A stretch of DNA of 64,000 bases, taken from an uncultured Collinsella sp. (GTDB lineage Bacteria; Actinomycetota; Coriobacteriia; Coriobacteriales; Coriobacteriaceae). Positions 61,066 through 64,000 of this stretch are shown here, piece by piece. The stretch is from NCBI GenBank assembly GCA_900544645.1, contig UQWG01000003.1, forward strand, positions 30,861-94,860. Direction: 5' to 3'. The position numbers were made by a program, and so were the translations under genes. Positions within the stretch are counted from its first letter, which is position 1. The number at the start of each line of letters is the position of its first letter. The notes under the pieces were generated by a model. That model ran no database searches. It was not told the origin of the DNA and was given only the letters and a program-made list of their open reading frames with translations.

Positions 61066-61185
61066 GGTCATTCCTTTCGAATCACGAGTGTGAAGTACTT
61101 GCTATATCGTAAGCACGCACGTGTTAGAAGCACTCCTGAGATGAGCAGTCACAGAAGAAGCACGCTCGCGCGAACGGACGAAAAG

Positions 61186-61722
61186 TTAAGCGATGACAGC
61201 GACCTGGTTAAAGTCGAGCTCAACCGGAGTCTCGCGGCCAAAGATCATCAGGGTGACCTTAAGCTTGCCTGCCTCGGTGTTAACCTCGGAGACCTTGCCA
61301 TCAAAGTCGGTAAGCGGGCCATCGGTGACGCGGACGGACGTGCCGACCTCAATATCAACCGAGGTGCGCTTGGGCGAATCGCCCTTACCGGGACGACGAG
61401 TCATCTTGTTGTACTCGTCACGGGAAAGCGGAGCGGGCTTGCCGTTGCCGCCTAGGAAACCGGTGACGCCGGGCGTGTTGCGAACACACGTCCAAGCATC
61501 GTCATCCATCTCCATGCGGACCAGGACATAACCCGGGAAGATCTTGGAATCCTTGGTCTCGCGCTTGCCACCCTCTTTGATCTCGGTGACGCGCTCCATA
61601 GGAATCTCGATATCAAAGATACGGTCCTGCATGCCCATGGTCTCAATACGATGCTCGAGATCGGACTTTACGCGGTTCTCGTATCCGGAGTAAGTGTGAA
61701 CGACGTACCAACGCTTAGACAT
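61186..61722 (-). CDS. nusG: Transcription termination/antitermination factor NusG
   Basis: 178 residues. MSKRWYVVHTYSGYENRVK starts the NGN domain, and GDSPKRTSVDIEVGTSVRVTDGPLTDFDG starts the KOW domain (~125-178) with FGRETPVELDFNQV. It links RNA polymerase to the ribosome through S10. It lies 3 bp after the secE stop, in the classical order. Confidence 0.97.
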   Translation of the reverse strand: MSKRWYVVHTYSGYENRVKSDLEHRIETMGMQDRIFDIEIPMERVTEIKEGGKRETKDSKIFPGYVLVRMEMDDDAWTCVRNTPGVTGFLGGNGKPAPLSRDEYNKMTRRPGKGDSPKRTSVDIEVGTSVRVTDGPLTDFDGKVSEVNTEAGKLKVTLMIFGRETPVELDFNQVAVIA

Positions 61723-61725
61723 GGT

Positions 61726-62064
61726 TTAGCCCCTCAATCCAGAGAACAGAGCAAGAGCCTCGCCAAAGCCAGCATCGAGCAGAGCGATGACGACGCCGAC
61801 GACGACCAGAGAAGCGCAAACGACGACCGAGTAGTTCACGAGCTCCTTCTTATCGGGCCACGTGACACGCTTCATCTCGGACTTGACCGAAGCGAAATAC
61901 TTCTTGGTGCGGGCGAAGAAACCAGGCTTCTCGTTCTTCTTGGACTTCGCAGCCTTCTCGTTCTTCTTGGCAACGGCCTTCTTGGCCTCAACCTTGGAGT
62001 TGGCGGCAGCTTTGTTGGCAGGTGCCGGCTGCTGAGCCTTCTTCTTGTTCTTCTTGTTGGCCAT
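61726..62064 (-). CDS. secE: Preprotein translocase subunit SecE
   Basis: 112 residues. The C-terminal half carries the amphipathic segment FFARTKKYFASVKSEMKRVTWPDKKEL followed by one transmembrane helix (YSVVVCASLVVVGVVIALLD). The N-terminal ~48 residues are an extension rich in Lys, Ala and Asn, with three NEK-type repeats, absent from many homologues. SecE clamps SecY in the translocon. Confidence 0.93.
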   Translation of the reverse strand: MANKKNKKKAQQPAPANKAAANSKVEAKKAVAKKNEKAAKSKKNEKPGFFARTKKYFASVKSEMKRVTWPDKKELVNYSVVVCASLVVVGVVIALLDAGFGEALALFSGLRG

Positions 62065-62104
62065 TTGGGTTACCTCCGCGCAATGCGCTTATACATGAGT
62101 AAAC

Positions 62105-62132
62105 CGTAAGCCCCCAAGTGGGAGCTTACGGA
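62105..62132 (-). promoter_or_regulatory. Hairpin between tRNA-Trp and secE
   Basis: CCGTAAGCTCCC / GGGGGCTTACGG with an ACTT loop, followed on the minus strand by TTTACTC. It lies 9 bp downstream of the tRNA-Trp 3' end. A partial terminator or an RNase processing signal separating the tRNA from secE mRNA is likely. Confidence 0.5.
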
Positions 62133-62141
62133 ATAATGACT

Positions 62142-62217
62142 GGCACGCCAGGAAGGACTCGAACCCTCAACACTCGGTTTTGGAGACCGATGCTCTACCA
62201 ATTGAACTACTGGCGTA
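62142..62217 (-). tRNA. trnW: tRNA-Trp(CCA)
   Basis: 76 nt with a 7-bp acceptor stem (ACGCCAG / CTGGCGT), D-arm TTCAATTGGTAGAGCA, anticodon stem TCGGT/ACCGA around CTCCAAA (anticodon CCA) and TTCGAGT T-loop. The 3' CCA is encoded. It lies between rpmG and secE, a conserved arrangement in several bacterial phyla. Confidence 0.96.
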
Positions 62218-62229
62218 TGTGACTAGAGA

Positions 62230-62379
62230 CTAGCGAGTCTCTTTGTGCAGCGTGTGGTGACGGCACCAGGGGCAATACTTCTTGATCTCCATACGATCAG
62301 GCATGGTCGACTTGTTCTTGGTGGTCGTATAGTTGCGGCGCTTGCACTCAGTGCACGCAAGAGTAACTAGAGTACGCAT
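62230..62379 (-). CDS. rpmG: 50S ribosomal protein L33
   Basis: 49 residues (MRTLVTLACTECKRRNYTTT and KKYCPWCRHHTLHKETR). Both zinc-knuckle pairs are present (C9-x2-C12 and C36-x2-C39), so it is the zinc-containing C+ form. It heads the rpmG, tRNA-Trp, secE, nusG group. Confidence 0.96.
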   Translation of the reverse strand: MRTLVTLACTECKRRNYTTTKNKSTMPDRMEIKKYCPWCRHHTLHKETR

Positions 62380-62424
62380 GTATCCTGAACCTTTCATTTC
62401 CGCCCCGTACGGGCACGAGTTGTT

Positions 62425-62454
62425 ACTTTATCAGCTCCACGTAAGTGCTGTCAA
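62425..62454 (-). promoter_or_regulatory. rpmG promoter
   Basis: TTGACA (62454-62449), an 18-bp spacer and TAAAGT (62430-62425) on the minus strand, about 46 bp before the rpmG ATG. It probably drives rpmG, tRNA-Trp, secE and nusG. The remaining gap up to tuf holds only the tuf terminator. Confidence 0.65.
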
Positions 62455-62599
62455 TGAAAACCTCGAGTCAATTGGTTCTCGGTGGATCCATTCATATTTG
62501 GAACACATCAATGAATCCATCGAGAGCTAATCGACGGTGCATCCAGGACCATTATCGATCCTCTCGACACCAGCAACGGCTCAATATCCATTGCAGAAA

Positions 62600-62632
62600 A
62601 GAACCCGGCACCCATATAAGTGCCGGGTTCTC
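62600..62632 (-). terminator. tuf terminator
   Basis: AGAACCCGGCAC / GTGCCGGGTTCT on the minus strand with a TTATATGG loop and a following TTTTCTGC, 27 bp after the tuf stop. Confidence 0.9.
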
Positions 62633-62658
62633 TAAGTCAGCTATATCAAAGAGCTAAT

Positions 62659-63849
62659 TTACTCAATGATCGTGGAGACGATGCCCGAACCGACGGTGTG
62701 GCCACCCTCGCGGATAGCGAAGCGCAGGCCCTCCTCCATGGCGATCGGGTGGATGAGGTCGCCCTCGATGGTGATGTGGTCACCAGGCATAGCCATCTCG
62801 GTGCCCTCGGGGAGCTTGACCGTACCGGTAACGTCGGTGGTACGGAAGTAGAACTGAGGACGATAACCATCGAAGAACGGGGTGTGACGGCCGCCCTCCT
62901 CCTTGGTCAGAACGTAGATCTCGCCGGTGAACTTGGTGTGCGGGGTAACCGAACCGGGCTTGCAGAGAACCTGGCCGCGCTCGATGTCCTCACGCTTGAT
63001 GCCGCGGAGCAGCAGACCGACGTTGTCGCCAGCCTCGCAGAAGTCCATGGACTTACGGAACATCTCGATACCGGTAACGACGGTGTTCTGGGTATCCTTG
63101 ATGCCGACGATCTCGACGGGCTCGTTGAGCTTGAGCTCACCGCGCTCGACACGGCCAGTAGCAACGGTACCACGGCCGGAGATGGTCATAACGTCCTCAA
63201 CGGCCATCAGGAACGGGAGGTCGTTGTTACGAGCAGGCGTCGGGATGTACTCGTCGACGGCCTTCATGAGCTCGCGAATGGCGTCCATCCACTTGGCGTC
63301 GCCCTCGAGAGCGCCCAGAGCGGAACCACGGATGACGGGGATGTCATCGCCGGGGAAATCGTACTCGGAGAGGAGCTCACGGGTCTCCATCTCGACGAGG
63401 TCGATGAGCTCGTCATCGTCGACCATGTCGCACTTGTTCAGGAAGACGACGATGTAGGGAACGCCGACCTGACGGGCGAGCAGGATGTGCTCGCGGGTCT
63501 GAGCCATGGGGCCGTCGGTAGCGGCGATGACCAGGATAGCGCCGTCCATCTGAGCAGCACCGGAGATCATGTTCTTGACGTAGTCAGCGTGGCCCGGGCA
63601 GTCAACGTGAGCGTAGTGACGGGCAGCAGTCTCGTACTCGACGTGGGAGACGGAGATCGTGATGCCGCGCTCGCGCTCCTCGGGAGCCTTGTCGATGTTC
63701 TCGAACGCAGTGAAGTCAGCCTTGCAGCCCTCGGTCTCGGAGAGAACCTTGGTGATGGCAGCGGTCAGCGTGGTCTTGCCGTGGTCGACGTGACCAATGG
63801 TGCCGATGTTAACATGCGGCTTAGTGCGCTCAAACTTCTCTTTGGCCAT
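62659..63849 (-). CDS. tuf: Elongation factor Tu
   Basis: 396 residues, the aminoacyl-tRNA carrier GTPase. G1 GHVDHGKTTLTAAI (~19-32), G3 DCPGHADYVKNM (~80), G4 NKCD (~135), and the C-terminal EGLRFAIREGGHTVGSG are intact. It is the only tuf in the window and is not in the fusA operon. It follows a tRNA gene by about 95 bp. Confidence 0.98.
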   Translation of the reverse strand: MAKEKFERTKPHVNIGTIGHVDHGKTTLTAAITKVLSETEGCKADFTAFENIDKAPEERERGITISVSHVEYETAARHYAHVDCPGHADYVKNMISGAAQMDGAILVIAATDGPMAQTREHILLARQVGVPYIVVFLNKCDMVDDDELIDLVEMETRELLSEYDFPGDDIPVIRGSALGALEGDAKWMDAIRELMKAVDEYIPTPARNNDLPFLMAVEDVMTISGRGTVATGRVERGELKLNEPVEIVGIKDTQNTVVTGIEMFRKSMDFCEAGDNVGLLLRGIKREDIERGQVLCKPGSVTPHTKFTGEIYVLTKEEGGRHTPFFDGYRPQFYFRTTDVTGTVKLPEGTEMAMPGDHITIEGDLIHPIAMEEGLRFAIREGGHTVGSGIVSTIIE

Positions 63850-63903
63850 AAAGCCCTCCTCTTAACAGGTCGTCCCCGGACGGGACTTTGCCTTTATACC
63901 ATA

Positions 63904-63934
63904 GTGGCCTCTCAACATACTATTGAGAAGCCAC
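63904..63934 (-). promoter_or_regulatory. Stem-loop between tRNA-Met and tuf
   Basis: GTGGC-TCTCAA / TTGAGA-GCCAC with one mismatch, in the tRNA-tuf spacer on the minus strand. No U-run follows. A second short stem GTCCC-GGGGAC lies at about 63867-63882, next to the tuf ribosome-binding site. A processing or attenuation role is possible. Confidence 0.45.
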
Positions 63935-63945
63935 CGTGTTACCTA

Positions 63946-64000
63946 TGGTAGCGGTGACTGGATTCGAACCAGTGACGCCACGGGTATGAACCGTGTGCTC
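63946..64000 (-). tRNA. tRNA-Met(CAT), 3' part
   Basis: The 3' 55 nt of a tRNA. The anticodon stem is CACGG/CCGTG with loop TTCATAC (anticodon CAT), T-arm ACTGG-TTCGAAT-CCAGT, then the acceptor strand CACCGCT and an encoded ACCA. The 5' end lies beyond the window. Elongator Met is likely, but initiator or Ile2 cannot be excluded without the D-arm and acceptor. Confidence 0.85.

Overview
The window is about 60% G+C bacterial chromosome. It is packed with the core transcription/translation clusters rpmG-secE-nusG-rplKA, rplJL, rpoBC, rpsL-rpsG-fusA-rpsJ and rplC-D-W-B-rpsS-rplV-rpsC-rplP-rpmC, plus tuf. Codon use, an actinobacterial-type RpoB/RpoC, a fused AccD-AccA, a Firmicute-like fabH-acpP-fabK-fabD-fabG-fabF-accB-fabZ-accC gene order, PTS/GH4 beta-glucoside genes and a FeoA-FeoB fusion together suggest a gut Coriobacteriia, most likely Collinsella. 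That assignment is inferred from gene content; no 16S gene is present.

All ribosomal, RNA polymerase and elongation-factor genes lie on the minus strand. Read from 64000 down to 1 they keep the classical ancestral order tRNA-Met, tuf, rpmG, tRNA-Trp, secE, nusG, rplK, rplA, rplJ, rplL, rpoB, rpoC, rpsL, rpsG, fusA, rpsJ, rplC...rpmC. The order is interrupted by four blocks of other genes. (D) 35.1-59.7 kb, between rplA and rplJ: aminotransferase, uracil/hypoxanthine-DNA glycosylase, GH13, MFS, GH4/RpiR/PTS beta-glucoside locus, FeoAB, esterase, EIIA-Glc, AsnS, WYL regulator, a TrpXYZ-type ABC transporter, MscS, and a BMP-domain protein with a phosphoesterase. (C) 32.4-33.3 kb: galU, between rplL and rpoB. 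(B) 22.4-24.0 kb: an ECF sigma factor with a putative membrane anti-sigma, between rpoC and rpsL. (A) 5.0-18.3 kb: the complete type II fatty-acid/acetyl-CoA carboxylase operon with divergent birA, plus an orphan EIIC, a cation-efflux protein and a histidine phosphatase, between rpsJ and rplC.

The most unusual signal is non-coding. Three intergenic elements (4783-4947, 22072-22212, 34923-35052) share a nearly identical 64-67-nt core that folds into a hairpin. Each core is enclosed by 33-49-bp inverted-repeat arms that are almost perfectly self-complementary within a copy but differ between copies. Each lies just upstream of a ribosomal-protein operon (rplC, rpsL, rplJ), where an inserted block meets it. 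A second family of at least nine small hairpins carries an (A)AAGGG(G)ACAG core with variable self-complementary arms, often as the 3' terminator of a gene. A third, single-copy structured element lies at 48331-48429. A motif GGAYACGCCCG recurs upstream of rplB, rplC and rpsL. RpoB has an apparent eight-residue enlargement of fork loop 2, next to the rifampicin region.

Functionally the window couples growth-related operons (ribosome, RNA polymerase, EF-Tu/EF-G) with membrane-lipid synthesis (ACC + FAS II + biotin ligase), sugar uptake (PTS, UDP-glucose) and iron(II) import.
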